From Candidatus Caldatribacterium sp. (GTDB taxonomy: Bacteria > Atribacterota > Atribacteria > Atribacterales > Caldatribacteriaceae), in contig JANXBI010000012.1 of NCBI GenBank assembly GCA_025060675.1, positions 1-64,000 of the forward strand: a stretch of DNA of 64,000 bases. The letters run 5' to 3'. The translations under genes and the position numbers were made by a program. The notes below the pieces were generated by a model. The model did not search any database and was not told where the DNA came from. It worked only from the letters and a program-made list of their open reading frames with translations. Numbering within the stretch: the first letter of the stretch is position 1; each line of letters begins with the position of its first letter. Below, piece after piece: positions 1 to 9,338 of the stretch.

Positions 1-210
1 GTAGTGATTCGTTTGAATGAGGGCCTCCCTATTCGCCCGGTAGTCCGGGTGATAAGGGACCCTAACGGACAACTCCTTGAGAAACCTAAAGATGTGGACC
101 TTATGAAAGAACTCACCGTAGCCATTGTGGGGACGATGGAAGAAAGCTTTGAGAATTTCTATACCAAAGAAGATCTTGCCTCGCTAAGCATCGAGCATCT
201 TATCGACTAA
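1..210 (+). CDS. C-terminal tail of an HD-GYP-type protein (partial)
   Basis: Only the last 69 codons are in the window; the frame is open from base 1, so the gene begins upstream. The visible residues include RPVVRVIRDPNGQ and a following KPKDVDL segment. This resembles the beta-rich tail after HD-GYP cyclic-di-GMP phosphodiesterase domains, where a 'P-V-V-x-V-x-D-x-x-G' strand precedes an 'E-x-D-L' motif. The catalytic HD and GYP motifs themselves are not visible, so the family call is inference. The stop codon overlaps by 11 bp, tail to tail, with the convergent radical SAM gene. Confidence 0.5.
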   Translation, partial: VVIRLNEGLPIRPVVRVIRDPNGQLLEKPKDVDLMKELTVAIVGTMEESFENFYTKEDLASLSIEHLID

Positions 211-1051
211 GAAACCCGCTCCCATCACAGATAGTGTCATTGAGCTCTGGAAAACCTTCACGGCACGTAGAGAACGGAAATCCAAAGGAATGGACAACCT
301 CTCGCAGGAGGGAGAGGAGAGAAGAGCGGATTTTTTTCTCGAGATAGAGGCTGTTTCCTTTTCTCTCGGAGTAGAAAGGTAGAAACTCTCGAATCTCTGG
401 AAAAGCAGCAGAAAGGCGCTTCGCTGTATCCCACCGGAGTTTTAAGGTAGAAGCAACAACCTGCTTCACATAAGGTGAGACAGCCTCAAGAAGCCTTAGC
501 CATTCTTCAGGGGAGTCATTAATTCCCGGAATAATGGGATCCACGCGAAGCACAACAGGAACGCCCTTTTGGGCAAGGAGAGCGCAGACACGAATGCGTT
601 CCTGTGGTGAGGGTGCACCAGGCTCAAGAATTCGGGCCTTGGTCTCATCAAGAGTGGTAATTGTTATGCTCACCACAGCTTTCATCTCAGAAAGGAGGTC
701 AACATCCCGAAGGACAAGAAAGGATTTTGTGAGGATAAGAACGGGCATTTCTGTGGCACGGCAGAGCTCAAGAACGTTTCGAGTCAGTTGCCGTTTTTCC
801 TCCACCGGAGGATAAGGATCTGAGGAATTGGAGAGTGAAAGGTAGAGCTTTGTGGTACACTCTTCCAAATCTTTGGCAAGAGCACGAAGGAAAGGAGGTT
901 TCTCCCGTACCTCAAAAGCCCGGGGAATGAAGGAGGAAGTATAACAGTAAAGGCAACGGTGAGAGCAACCGGTATACGGGTTCAAGGTGTATTTAGGGGG
1001 GCAGGTACAAAGTCTGTTCCTCCAAGGATCAAATAAACGCAAAACTCGCAT
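200..1051 (-). CDS. SPL-family radical SAM protein
   Basis: A 283-residue radical SAM protein of the spore photoproduct lyase-like family (COG1533). The cluster motif is C29-x3-C33-x2-C36 within GCSHRCLYCYTSS, followed by LSLSNSSDPYPPVE, typical of this family. Family members bind a 4Fe-4S cluster and S-adenosylmethionine, but most have no proven substrate. True spore photoproduct lyases have a distinct extra cysteine and a different context, so DNA repair should not be assumed. The gene diverges from the flavin reductase gene across a 28-bp gap and has only a weak ribosome binding site. Its last codons overlap the convergent HD-GYP-type gene. Confidence 0.8.
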   Translation of the reverse strand: MRVLRLFDPWRNRLCTCPPKYTLNPYTGCSHRCLYCYTSSFIPRAFEVREKPPFLRALAKDLEECTTKLYLSLSNSSDPYPPVEEKRQLTRNVLELCRATEMPVLILTKSFLVLRDVDLLSEMKAVVSITITTLDETKARILEPGAPSPQERIRVCALLAQKGVPVVLRVDPIIPGINDSPEEWLRLLEAVSPYVKQVVASTLKLRWDTAKRLSAAFPEIREFLPFYSERKGNSLYLEKKIRSSLLSLLREVVHSFGFPFSTCREGFPELNDTICDGSGFLSR

Positions 1052-1079
1052 AACATTACCTACAGGGGGTGAATCCTAT

Positions 1080-1616
1080 ATGGACTTTGAGAAAGCACCT
1101 TGGCAGGAAATTGCCCTTCAAGCGTTACACGCGTTGAGTAACGTAGGAGGGCTTCTTCTTGTTACCCAAAAACGGGACACTGAGAAGGTCAACGTCATGA
1201 CTATCGGATGGGCACTGTTTGGTATCGTATGGGGGAAACCAATAGCCGCAGTGTTTGTGCGCCCTTCCCGCTTCACTTATACCCTCCTTGAGGAGAACCC
1301 CTTCTTCACTGTAAACGTCCCCCCTCCAAACCTTGCTCAAGTTATAACAGACTGTGGGAAGTACTCTGGGCGTGACGTGGACAAAATCGCCTTTTGCGCG
1401 CTGACTCCTGTATACTTTGAAGCCTTCCCTGTTCCATCGATCAGCGAGTGCATAGCCAGTCTCCAGTGCGCAGTGGTGGCCAAAAGTTGGATTAACCCTG
1501 AGGCACTTACGGCATCTATTCGAGAGACTTACTACGGAAACGATGACTACCACAAGGTGTATTTCGGCGAAATCCAGACCGGCTGGAGACGAAAAGACGC
1601 TACTCCCTCTTTTTGA
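1080..1616 (+). CDS. Flavin reductase family protein
   Basis: A 178-residue protein of the flavin reductase-like, FMN-binding split-barrel family. Recognisable parts are the N-terminal strand with VNVMTIGWALFGIVWGKP, then FVRPSRFTYTLLEENPFFTVN, where bound FMN is normally contacted. A run of the same frame extends upstream to about 987, but the ATG at 1080 is chosen because it is preceded by GGGGGTGA at a suitable distance. Family members reduce flavin with NAD(P)H or bind flavin as electron carriers in anaerobes; the partner here is unknown. The 3' end overlaps by 17 bp, tail to tail, with the slipin gene. Confidence 0.85.
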   Translation: MDFEKAPWQEIALQALHALSNVGGLLLVTQKRDTEKVNVMTIGWALFGIVWGKPIAAVFVRPSRFTYTLLEENPFFTVNVPPPNLAQVITDCGKYSGRDVDKIAFCALTPVYFEAFPVPSISECIASLQCAVVAKSWINPEALTASIRETYYGNDDYHKVYFGEIQTGWRRKDATPSF

Positions 1617-2340
1617 GGAACTCGAAAAGTTCAATTGGAAGAGGAAAAACGATGGTCGTGGCATTCTCAGCAGCAATGTCGCTCAAAGTTTGCAGATAGC
1701 GAAGCTGGAGCGCGATAGGGTTCTCAGCAATGATGCGAGCTGCTTGAGAGAGTTTTTCCGCTGCTTGGAACTCGCCTTCGGCGTTGATAATCTTAGCCCG
1801 CCGTTCTCTTTCTGTCTCAGCTTGTCGGGCCATTGCCCTCTTAAGCTCCTCAGGAAGTGTTACTTCTTTAATCTCTACCGCAGAAACCTTAATTCCCCAG
1901 GGATCGGTTTTCTCGTCAATAATTCGCTGAAGAGACTCATTGATCTTATCCCGGTGAATAAGGAGTTCATCAAGTTCAGACTGTCCGACAACACTGCGCA
2001 ACGTCGTCTGGGAAATGAGAGATGTCGCGGTAATATAATTTTCAACCTTAGTCACCGCATCTTCTGGATTCATAACTCGAAAGTACACCACGGCATCCAC
2101 TGTGACAGGTACGTTATCCCGAGTGATGAGCTCTTGTTTCGGTACATCCATCGTAACCACTCGAAGGTCAACTTTCACAAGCTGGTCGATGAAGGGAATG
2201 ATGAAGAAAAGACCCGGTCCTTTCGCTCCTACGAGCCGTCCTAACCGAAAAATCACTCCTCGCTCGTACTCCCGAACCACTCGGATAGAGGCAAGAAAGA
2301 AAATGAGCGCGATGACAACTAAAGTTCCTACAATAGCCAC
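1600..2340 (-). CDS. Slipin (stomatin/prohibitin-like SPFH protein)
   Basis: A 246-residue SPFH/Band 7 membrane protein. An N-terminal hydrophobic anchor (residues 2-18) is followed by VREYERGVIFRLGR and GLFFIIPFID, both standard for bacterial stomatins. The SPFH core spans about residues 20-180, followed by an Ala/Glu-rich coiled-coil segment (EGEFQAAEKLSQAARIIAEN) that mediates oligomerisation. The gene starts 3 bp after the end of nfeD and is co-transcribed with it. Slipin and NfeD form a conserved membrane pair thought to organise membrane microdomains or membrane-protein quality control. NfeD-type proteases cleave stomatin C termini in the Pyrococcus pair. Confidence 0.93.
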   Translation of the reverse strand: MAIVGTLVVIALIFFLASIRVVREYERGVIFRLGRLVGAKGPGLFFIIPFIDQLVKVDLRVVTMDVPKQELITRDNVPVTVDAVVYFRVMNPEDAVTKVENYITATSLISQTTLRSVVGQSELDELLIHRDKINESLQRIIDEKTDPWGIKVSAVEIKEVTLPEELKRAMARQAETERERRAKIINAEGEFQAAEKLSQAARIIAENPIALQLRYLQTLSDIAAENATTIVFPLPIELFEFLKKRE

Positions 2341-2343
2341 AAT

Positions 2344-3570
2344 TCATCCCTCCCTCTTATCCACAATTAGCGTTGTTCCCTCTTTCCTAAGGACAACCAC
2401 CTCTTCCCCTCTACGAATCGGTTTCTGCGTTCGAGCCCACCACAGTTCACCATCCACCATCACAAATCCCTCGGGGGAGAGATCCTCACGAGCGACACCT
2501 ATCTTCCCCACCATGGATCCGAGGCCAGTTGTGGTTTTCCTCCTATGAGCCTGAAAAGCCATAGCCAGAGCGAAGGCAAAAAAGGCCACAACACTTCCCA
2601 CAACAGTGGCGATAAGCCCGAAAGAAATCCGAATCGCCCCTCGGGATGGAAAGACCATAATCGAACCAAGGAGGAGAGCAACCGCACCACCAGCGGTAAG
2701 TACCCCGATACCTGGGGTAACAAGGAGATCTAGAACAAGGAAGAGGAATCCCAGGAGGAGAAGAGCGAAGCCACTCCAATTTGTAGGGAGAAGGGAAAAG
2801 GCGTACAGGGAGAGGAGAAGGAGTATGCTTCCGAAAACACCTGGAACAACCGCTCCAGGGTTGGAAAACTCAAAGATCAACCCAAGCACACCAAGGACAA
2901 GGAAAATATACGCCAGACTAGGATTGACGAGAAGCTGCAAGAACTTCTCCTTTCCCGACATTTCCACCCACGCAATAGAAGCGTGAGATATACCAAGTCT
3001 TGCAAGCACTTCCTCAGGAGAAGCACAAATCCCTTCAACAACACCGTGCTCCAGTGCCTCCTTCTCGGTGAGAGAGAGACTTTCACGAACCATCTTCTCC
3101 ACAACTTCAGGATTGCGGTTCCTACTTGTAGCAAGAGACCGAGCCAAAGAGGCAATATCGTTAACAACCTTTTCGCTCACCGTTTGCCCCTCAACAGTGA
3201 CAGGATGCGCTGCACCTATAGTGGTGTTTGGACTCATGAATGCATAATGCGCAGCAAGCACAAGAAAACTCCCTGCTGAGGCCGCTCGGGCACCCTGAGG
3301 ATAGACGTACACAATGACTGGTACCGAAGACCGGAGTATCCTTTGTACAATGTTCCTCGCGGATTCCATAAGACCGCCAGGAGTATCAAGGAGAAAGAGC
3401 ACTCCTTGTACTTTCCCGCTTTCTGCCCTCTCAAGCACTCGGGTCACAAATTCTTCCATAACAGGGGAGATAACTCCTACGATCCTTCCACCAAGAATCT
3501 CTTGAGCGCCACAAAGAAGAGGAGTCGCTATAAGGAATACCGTGCAAACAATCCACAAACTTTTTGTCAT
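2344..3570 (-). CDS. nfeD: NfeD family membrane serine protease
   Basis: A 408-residue NfeD (long form). A signal peptide (residues 1-22, ending LLCGA) is followed by a ClpP/SppA-like protease domain with LLDTPGGL and RAASAGS. Ser98 and Lys134 match the Ser-Lys dyad of archaeal homologues. Several transmembrane segments follow (about 210-350), then a C-terminal OB-fold NfeD domain with GKIGVAREDLSPEGFV. The frame is open about 77 codons further upstream, but the ATG at 3570 is chosen because the signal peptide begins there. No clear ribosome binding site precedes it, and a TACAAT at 3582-3577 would place transcription almost at the ATG, so a leaderless message is possible. Confidence 0.92.
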   Translation of the reverse strand: MTKSLWIVCTVFLIATPLLCGAQEILGGRIVGVISPVMEEFVTRVLERAESGKVQGVLFLLDTPGGLMESARNIVQRILRSSVPVIVYVYPQGARAASAGSFLVLAAHYAFMSPNTTIGAAHPVTVEGQTVSEKVVNDIASLARSLATSRNRNPEVVEKMVRESLSLTEKEALEHGVVEGICASPEEVLARLGISHASIAWVEMSGKEKFLQLLVNPSLAYIFLVLGVLGLIFEFSNPGAVVPGVFGSILLLLSLYAFSLLPTNWSGFALLLLGFLFLVLDLLVTPGIGVLTAGGAVALLLGSIMVFPSRGAIRISFGLIATVVGSVVAFFAFALAMAFQAHRRKTTTGLGSMVGKIGVAREDLSPEGFVMVDGELWWARTQKPIRRGEEVVVLRKEGTTLIVDKREG

Positions 3571-3573
3571 GAC

Positions 3574-3603
3574 TTCATTGTAACACAAAAGGTGGTGTAT
3601 AAT
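3574..3603 (+). promoter_or_regulatory. Putative sigma-A promoter of the radical SAM-carAB operon
   Basis: A perfect TATAAT lies at 3598-3603. A weak -35 candidate (TTCATT, 3574-3579) sits 18 bp upstream. Transcription would start near 3610. The element sits in the narrow divergent region between nfeD (-) and the radical SAM gene (+), overlapping the possible nfeD -10 element at 3577-3582, so the two promoters may interfere. The upstream ATG at 3602 lies inside this -10 box, which argues for the later TTG start. Confidence 0.55.
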
Positions 3604-3634
3604 GACTCGAGACTGTAAAGAAAGAGGGTTACCC

Positions 3635-4948
3635 TTGAGAATTCTCCTTGTTGCTCCGGATCCAAACGCGCCACGCCGAAAGAAAGCGTGGTACGTTCCC
3701 TTCCCCCAAGCGAGCCTTCCTCTTATCGCTGCTCTTACCCCAACACGCCATGAGGTTCGGATCATTGATGAACGTATCGAAGACGTAAACTTCGATGACA
3801 CCTATGACCTTGTAGGAATTACTGTCATGAGCGCAACCGCAATCCGTGCTTATCAGATTGCCGATGCATTTAGAGAACGCGGTGTCAAAGTGGTTCTCGG
3901 GGGTATTCATCCTACAGCACTCCCTGAAGAAGCGAAAAAGCATGCTGATAGCGTTGTCATCGGAGAGGCAGAAAATGTTTGGGAGAAACTCCTTGAAGAC
4001 TGCGAAAAGGGAAACTTGCAACCATTTTACCGTGGAGATACCTTTCCCTCTCTCTCTGGACTTCCCCATTCAAGACTTGACCTTCTCCGAGGAAGATACC
4101 TCCTAAAACATGTCTTCCAAACGACAAGAGGCTGTCCCCATGCATGTGGATTTTGCTCTGTCTCTACCTTTATGGGAAGAAGATATCGCCACCGTCCGGT
4201 TGAGGAAGTTGTCGAGGAAATAGCTCAGTATCCCGTTCGGATGATTGGTTTTCTTGATGATAACATCGTGGGAAACCCAGCCTATTCCAGAGAACTCTTT
4301 CAGGCATTGATTCCCCTTCGGAAAAAGTGGGTAAGTCAAGGTACGCTTCGCATGGCGGAGGATGAAAAACTTTTGCGACTTGCCGCTCAAAGTGGGTGCA
4401 TTGCCCTCTTCGTTGGGTTCGAGTCAGTGAATGAGGAAAATCTAAAAGACATGCACAAATCTTTCCACAAAGTCGACCAGTACCGTAAACTCGTTGAACG
4501 TTTCCACAAGCATGGCATCATGGTCATAGGTTCTTTTGTTTTTGGGTTCGATGAAGATGATACGAGCGTCTTCTACCGTACCCTTCGGTTCATTGAAGAT
4601 ACGAAAATTGACTTTGCCCAGTTTTCCATCCTCACACCTCTCCCTGGAACGGAAGTCTTTGAGAAATTTAAAGCCCAAGGTCGTATTTTCTCTTTCGATT
4701 GGTCAAAATACGATTTCGCCCATGTGGTGTACCAACCAGCAAAGATGACACCTGAAGAGCTCCAAGAAGGATATAACCTCGTTTTCCGCGAATTCTACTC
4801 CCTTCCCCGTATCGCTAAGCGACTTTTCCGGAATTGGCGTTACCTCCACTACTTCCTTCCTGCAAGCCTTTACTACCACTGGGTAGCCTCGCACCCTAAG
4901 GGTCTTCCAGAAAAATGCCCTGACCCCTTGACAGGTGTGGTATATTAA
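3635..4948 (+). CDS. B12-binding domain radical SAM protein
   Basis: A 437-residue protein with an N-terminal cobalamin-binding Rossmann domain (about 1-130, with VVLGGIHPTALPEEA) and a radical SAM domain whose cluster motif is RGCPHACGFCSV (C-x3-C-x2-C). The FVGFESVNEENLKDMHKS segment and a C-terminal tail are typical of uncharacterised B12-dependent radical SAM enzymes (BchE/HpnP-like superfamily). Those enzymes often methylate or rearrange unactivated carbons; the substrate here is unknown. I choose TTG 3635, preceded by AAAGAGGG at good spacing, over ATG 3602 (448 aa), which overlaps the -10 box. carA follows after 15 bp, which suggests co-transcription. Confidence 0.82.
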   Translation: MRILLVAPDPNAPRRKKAWYVPFPQASLPLIAALTPTRHEVRIIDERIEDVNFDDTYDLVGITVMSATAIRAYQIADAFRERGVKVVLGGIHPTALPEEAKKHADSVVIGEAENVWEKLLEDCEKGNLQPFYRGDTFPSLSGLPHSRLDLLRGRYLLKHVFQTTRGCPHACGFCSVSTFMGRRYRHRPVEEVVEEIAQYPVRMIGFLDDNIVGNPAYSRELFQALIPLRKKWVSQGTLRMAEDEKLLRLAAQSGCIALFVGFESVNEENLKDMHKSFHKVDQYRKLVERFHKHGIMVIGSFVFGFDEDDTSVFYRTLRFIEDTKIDFAQFSILTPLPGTEVFEKFKAQGRIFSFDWSKYDFAHVVYQPAKMTPEELQEGYNLVFREFYSLPRIAKRLFRNWRYLHYFLPASLYYHWVASHPKGLPEKCPDPLTGVVY

Positions 4949-4963
4949 GCAGAGGGTGTTACT

Positions 4964-6043
4964 GTGAAGGCCTTGCTCGCCTTAGAGGATGGACGGATCT
5001 TTCAGGGTTACGCCTTCGGAGCCACGGGCGAAGCAAGCGGAGAAGTTGTTTTTAACACCAGCATGACCGGCTACCAAGAAATCCTCACCGATCCCTCTTA
5101 CAAGGGTCAAATCGTCACCATGACGTACCCACTCATTGGAAATTATGGTGTTAACGAAGAAGATGTAGAATCAGCCAAACCACAAGTGGAAGGCTTTATC
5201 GTGCGGGAAAAGAGCTCTCTCTACAGTAACTGGAGGGCAAAGGAAAGCCTTGACGACTATTTGAAACGTCATGGCATCATGGGACTTGAACGCATCGATA
5301 CCCGAGCACTGACGCGCCACATCAGGGAAAAAGGTGCAATGCGAGCTGTGATGTCTTGCATTGACTTGAATCCCGATTCCTTAGTGGAAAAGGCACGAAG
5401 TATTCCTGAAATGACCGGACAAGACCTTGTGCAGAAGGTGACCACGAAAGCACCATACGTATGGAAGGAAGACGGAACCTATACCATAGCAGTGCTTGAC
5501 TGCGGAGTCAAATTCGGTATTTTAAGAGAGCTCGCCAAGCGAGGCTGTCGAGTCGTCGTGTATCCAGCGTATACCCAAGCGGAAAGGATACTTTCGGAGA
5601 AGCCTGATGGTATCCTTCTCTCTAATGGCCCGGGTGACCCTGCTGCGTTACCTTACGTTGTGGAGTTTGCTCGAAAAGTGATTGGAAAAGTTCCTGTGTT
5701 TGGGATTTGCCTCGGACACCAGGTCATTGCTCAAGCTCTTGGGGCAAAAACCTTTAAGCTCAAGTTCGGTCACCATGGAGGCAACCATCCGGTGAAGGAC
5801 CTCCGAACAGGATGGGTGGCAATCACTACCCAGAATCATGGGTTTGCTGTTGACATCGACACCTTGCCAGATGCAGTGGAAATCACCCACATGAACCTTA
5901 ACGACCATACCCTTGAGGGAATCGCTCATCGAGAGCTTCCTCTTTTCTCTGTGCAGTTCCATCCAGAAGCTCGCCCGGGGCCACACGATACCACATACCT
6001 TTTTGATCGCTTCTTGAGGATGGTGGAGGAATGCCGTGCCTAA
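4964..6043 (+). CDS. carA: Carbamoyl-phosphate synthase small subunit
   Basis: A 359-residue glutamine amidotransferase subunit. It hydrolyses glutamine and channels ammonia to CarB to make carbamoyl phosphate for pyrimidines and arginine. The N-terminal CPSase small-chain domain has VFNTSMTGYQEILTDPSY. The class I glutaminase domain has NGPGDP, the nucleophile cysteine in FGICLGHQ and the His/Glu pair in QFHPEARPGPHD. It starts at GTG after CAGAGGGTG. It overlaps carB by 8 nt, so the two are translationally coupled. No other pyr or arg gene is adjacent, so the pathway destination cannot be read from context. Confidence 0.97.
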   Translation: MKALLALEDGRIFQGYAFGATGEASGEVVFNTSMTGYQEILTDPSYKGQIVTMTYPLIGNYGVNEEDVESAKPQVEGFIVREKSSLYSNWRAKESLDDYLKRHGIMGLERIDTRALTRHIREKGAMRAVMSCIDLNPDSLVEKARSIPEMTGQDLVQKVTTKAPYVWKEDGTYTIAVLDCGVKFGILRELAKRGCRVVVYPAYTQAERILSEKPDGILLSNGPGDPAALPYVVEFARKVIGKVPVFGICLGHQVIAQALGAKTFKLKFGHHGGNHPVKDLRTGWVAITTQNHGFAVDIDTLPDAVEITHMNLNDHTLEGIAHRELPLFSVQFHPEARPGPHDTTYLFDRFLRMVEECRA

Positions 6044-9000
6044 GCGAACGGACATTAAGAGGATTCTGATCATCGGTTCCGGACCCATAGTCATAGGTCA
6101 AGCGTGTGAGTTCGATTACTCAGGTACTCAAGGGTGCAAAGCTTTAAAGAGTGAAGGATACGAAGTGATTCTGGTCAACAGTAATCCTGCAACCATCATG
6201 ACCGATCCAGAAATGGCTGACCGGACTTACATAGAACCACTTGTGCCTGAAGTCCTTGAGAGCATCATTGAGCGAGAGCGACCCGACGCGCTTTTGCCCA
6301 CTCTTGGAGGACAGACAGCACTTAACCTTACGGTCCAACTCAAAAAACGAGGAGCTCTTGACCGCTTCGGGGTAAAGGTCCTTGGTGCCTCTCCTGAAGC
6401 TATCGAAAAGGCAGAGGACCGAAAGCTTTTCAAAGAGGCGATGATAAAAATTGGCATCGACGTTCCCCGAAGTGGCCAAGCATATAACCTCAAAGAGGCT
6501 CTTGAAGTTGCTCGAGAGATTGGTTTCCCCCTAGTTATTCGACCGAGCTTTACCCTTGGAGGAACTGGAGGAGCTATTGCGTACAACATTGAGGAGTTCG
6601 AAGAACTTGCTCAACGAGCTCTTGACAGCAGCATGATTCGAGAAATCCTCATCGAAGAATCGGTCATCGGGTGGAAGGAATATGAACTTGAAGTTATGCG
6701 TGATGGAAAGGACAATGTCGTCATCATCTGTTCCATTGAGAATCTCGACCCTATGGGCATCCACACCGGGGATAGCATCACTGTCGCACCTGCCCAAACC
6801 TTGACTGACGAAGAGTACCAGAAAATGCGAGATTACGCTATTCGAGCCATTCGAGAAATAGGTGTAGACACCGGAGGATGCAATATACAGTTTGCAGTGA
6901 ATCCCGAAAATGGTCGCATGGTTATCATCGAAATTAACCCCCGTGTCTCTCGCAGCTCTGCTCTAGCTTCGAAGGCAACGGGGTTTCCTATAGCAAAAAT
7001 TGCTGCCAAGCTTGCCGTAGGGTACACCCTCGATGAGATTCCAAACGATATTACAAAGAAAACTCCAGCCTGCTTTGAACCTGCGTTAGACTACTGTGTC
7101 GTGAAAATTCCTCGCTTCACCTTTGAAAAATTTCCAGAAGCTGAACCGTACCTTGGAATCTCTATGAAAAGTGTTGGAGAAACGATGGCCATTGGGAGGA
7201 ACTTTAAGGAAGCGCTGCAAAAGGGACTCCGTTCCCTCGAGATAGGCAAATGTGGTCTTGAGGACATTAAAGGATGGGAAGCTATTCCAAAAGCAAAGCG
7301 TAAGGAAATTCTTTACGAAAAATTGACACGGCCGAATCCAGACCGGATCTTCTATATCAAGATGGCCCTCAAAGAGGGCATGAGTATCCAAGAAATCTAC
7401 GAGTACTCAAAAATCGATCCTTGGTTCATTCGTCAGATCGAAGAAATCGTGGAAATGGAGAAAGAACTCGAAAAAACCCCCTCCATATATTCCATTGATA
7501 GAGAGCTTCTCCGCCGAGCAAAAGAGTTTGGCTTTTCTGACCGCCAGATTGCTCGTCTTCTTAAAGCTGATGAGTGGGAAGTCCGACGAGTAAGGAAAGC
7601 CCTGGGGATAGAACCGGTGTACAAGCAAGTTGACACATGTGCTGCAGAGTTTGAGGCAGAAACCCCCTACTACTACTCCACATACGAGGAAGAGTGTGAA
7701 GCAAATCCCAGCAAGAGGAAAAAAGTCATTATTTTAGGAGCGGGACCAAATCGCATTGGCCAAGGTATCGAGTTCGATTACTGCTGTGTGCATGCTACTT
7801 GGGGTCTTCAGGACCTGGGGTATGAGACCATAATGATCAACAGTAATCCTGAAACAGTGAGCACCGACTATGACACGTCCGACAAGCTTTACTTTGAACC
7901 TCTCTACATTGAGGATGTCCTTAACGTCATTGACAAAGAACGTCCAGAAGGCGTTATCCTCCAACTTGGTGGACAAACTCCTCTGAATCTCGCCAAGGAC
8001 TTAGAACGAGCAGGGGTACCCATTCTTGGAACATCTCCAGAGAGCATCGATATTGCAGAAGATCGAGACCGGTTCAAGGAACTCGTAAAACGCTTAGGCC
8101 TTCGTCAACCCCGAAATGGCGTAGCTACATCATTTGAGGAGGCAAAAGAAGTTGCTCAAAGCATTGGTTACCCTGTCATGGTTCGGCCTTCATACGTTCT
8201 TGGGGGAAGAGCTATGCGAATTATTTACAGCGAAGACGAGTTAGAGGAATTTATCTCGCAAGCTGTAGAGGTTTCACCTGGAAGGCCGGTACTCATTGAT
8301 GAGTTTCTCGAAGACGCTATCGAAATTGACGTGGATGCCATAAGCGATGGAGAACTTACGATTGTAGCAGGAATTATGGAACACATTGAGGAAGCGGGTA
8401 TTCATTCCGGTGACAGCGCCTGTGTTATTCCTCCTTTCTCCCTAAGCGATGATATTCTCGAAGAGGTTAGGAAGTACACCTATGCCCTGGCTAAGGAGCT
8501 CAAGGTTGTGGGACTTATGAATGTCCAGTATGCCGTAAAGGATGACGAGATTTACGTGCTTGAGGTGAACCCAAGAGCATCTCGAACTATCCCCTTTGTG
8601 AGCAAAGCTACGGGTATTCCCTTTGCTCGTCTTGCCTCTCAAGTGATGGCTGGGCGGAAACTCCAAGATATTGGTCTAACAAGAGAGATAGAAATCCCTT
8701 ATTTTGCTGTGAAAGAGTCAGTTTTCCCCTTCCGTCGGTTCCCAGGAGTTGACCCAGTTCTTGGTCCCGAAATGCGTTCAACGGGTGAAGTTATGGGAAT
8801 TGACCGGGATTTTGGTTTAGCTTACGCAAAATCCCAAATCGCTGCTCAATCGTATCTGCCACTTGAGGGAACAGTGTTCATCAGCGTGAAAAACCGGGAC
8901 AAGCGAGGCATTATATTCCTCGCCAAAAGACTCCACGACCTTGGCTTCCGAATCGTCGCTACACGAGGGACGGCAAAGGTTCTAAGCAACAATGGCATCC

Positions 9001-9338
9001 CAGTTGAAGTGGTCAAAAAGGTTGGCGAAGGAAGACCGAACATTGTCGACATGATAAAGAACAGGGAAATCCACCTCATCATTAACACCCCATCGGGGGG
9101 AAAGGCCCAAAAGGAAAGCAGTGTCATCCGAAAGGAAGCTATTATTCGTGACGTACCGTGTGTGACCACGCTCTCTGGAGCCGAAGCCACTGTGTATGCC
9201 ATCGAACGTTTGAAAACCGGGAAGATATCCATACGCTCCCTCCAGGAGTACCATGAGGAGATTCGAGAAAGGCAAGGCATATCTCTGAACCTTGGAGTGA
9301 GAGGGGAACCGGTTGCCCTGGGTGAGCCATCTTGTTGA
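6036..9338 (+). CDS. carB: Carbamoyl-phosphate synthase large subunit
   Basis: A 1100-residue protein with the duplicated ATP-grasp architecture. The first carboxyphosphate half begins with ILIIGSGPIVIGQACEFDYS. The second, carbamate-phosphorylating half (from about residue 560) begins with VIILGAGPNRIGQGIEFDYC. The C-terminal allosteric MGS-like domain begins near residue 950 (GIIFLAKRLHDLGFRIVATRG). Length is slightly above the usual 1060-1075 because of a C-terminal tail. It starts at GTG inside the end of carA. The downstream mscS remnant begins within the last codons of carB in another frame. Confidence 0.97.
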   Translation: MPKRTDIKRILIIGSGPIVIGQACEFDYSGTQGCKALKSEGYEVILVNSNPATIMTDPEMADRTYIEPLVPEVLESIIERERPDALLPTLGGQTALNLTVQLKKRGALDRFGVKVLGASPEAIEKAEDRKLFKEAMIKIGIDVPRSGQAYNLKEALEVAREIGFPLVIRPSFTLGGTGGAIAYNIEEFEELAQRALDSSMIREILIEESVIGWKEYELEVMRDGKDNVVIICSIENLDPMGIHTGDSITVAPAQTLTDEEYQKMRDYAIRAIREIGVDTGGCNIQFAVNPENGRMVIIEINPRVSRSSALASKATGFPIAKIAAKLAVGYTLDEIPNDITKKTPACFEPALDYCVVKIPRFTFEKFPEAEPYLGISMKSVGETMAIGRNFKEALQKGLRSLEIGKCGLEDIKGWEAIPKAKRKEILYEKLTRPNPDRIFYIKMALKEGMSIQEIYEYSKIDPWFIRQIEEIVEMEKELEKTPSIYSIDRELLRRAKEFGFSDRQIARLLKADEWEVRRVRKALGIEPVYKQVDTCAAEFEAETPYYYSTYEEECEANPSKRKKVIILGAGPNRIGQGIEFDYCCVHATWGLQDLGYETIMINSNPETVSTDYDTSDKLYFEPLYIEDVLNVIDKERPEGVILQLGGQTPLNLAKDLERAGVPILGTSPESIDIAEDRDRFKELVKRLGLRQPRNGVATSFEEAKEVAQSIGYPVMVRPSYVLGGRAMRIIYSEDELEEFISQAVEVSPGRPVLIDEFLEDAIEIDVDAISDGELTIVAGIMEHIEEAGIHSGDSACVIPPFSLSDDILEEVRKYTYALAKELKVVGLMNVQYAVKDDEIYVLEVNPRASRTIPFVSKATGIPFARLASQVMAGRKLQDIGLTREIEIPYFAVKESVFPFRRFPGVDPVLGPEMRSTGEVMGIDRDFGLAYAKSQIAAQSYLPLEGTVFISVKNRDKRGIIFLAKRLHDLGFRIVATRGTAKVLSNNGIPVEVVKKVGEGRPNIVDMIKNREIHLIINTPSGGKAQKESSVIRKEAIIRDVPCVTTLSGAEATVYAIERLKTGKISIRSLQEYHEEIRERQGISLNLGVRGEPVALGEPSC

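Noticed and set aside
1125..1676. Minus-strand reading frame of 183 codons opposite the flavin reductase
   Set aside because: The flavin reductase on the plus strand has a clear fold and ribosome binding site; the antisense product has none.
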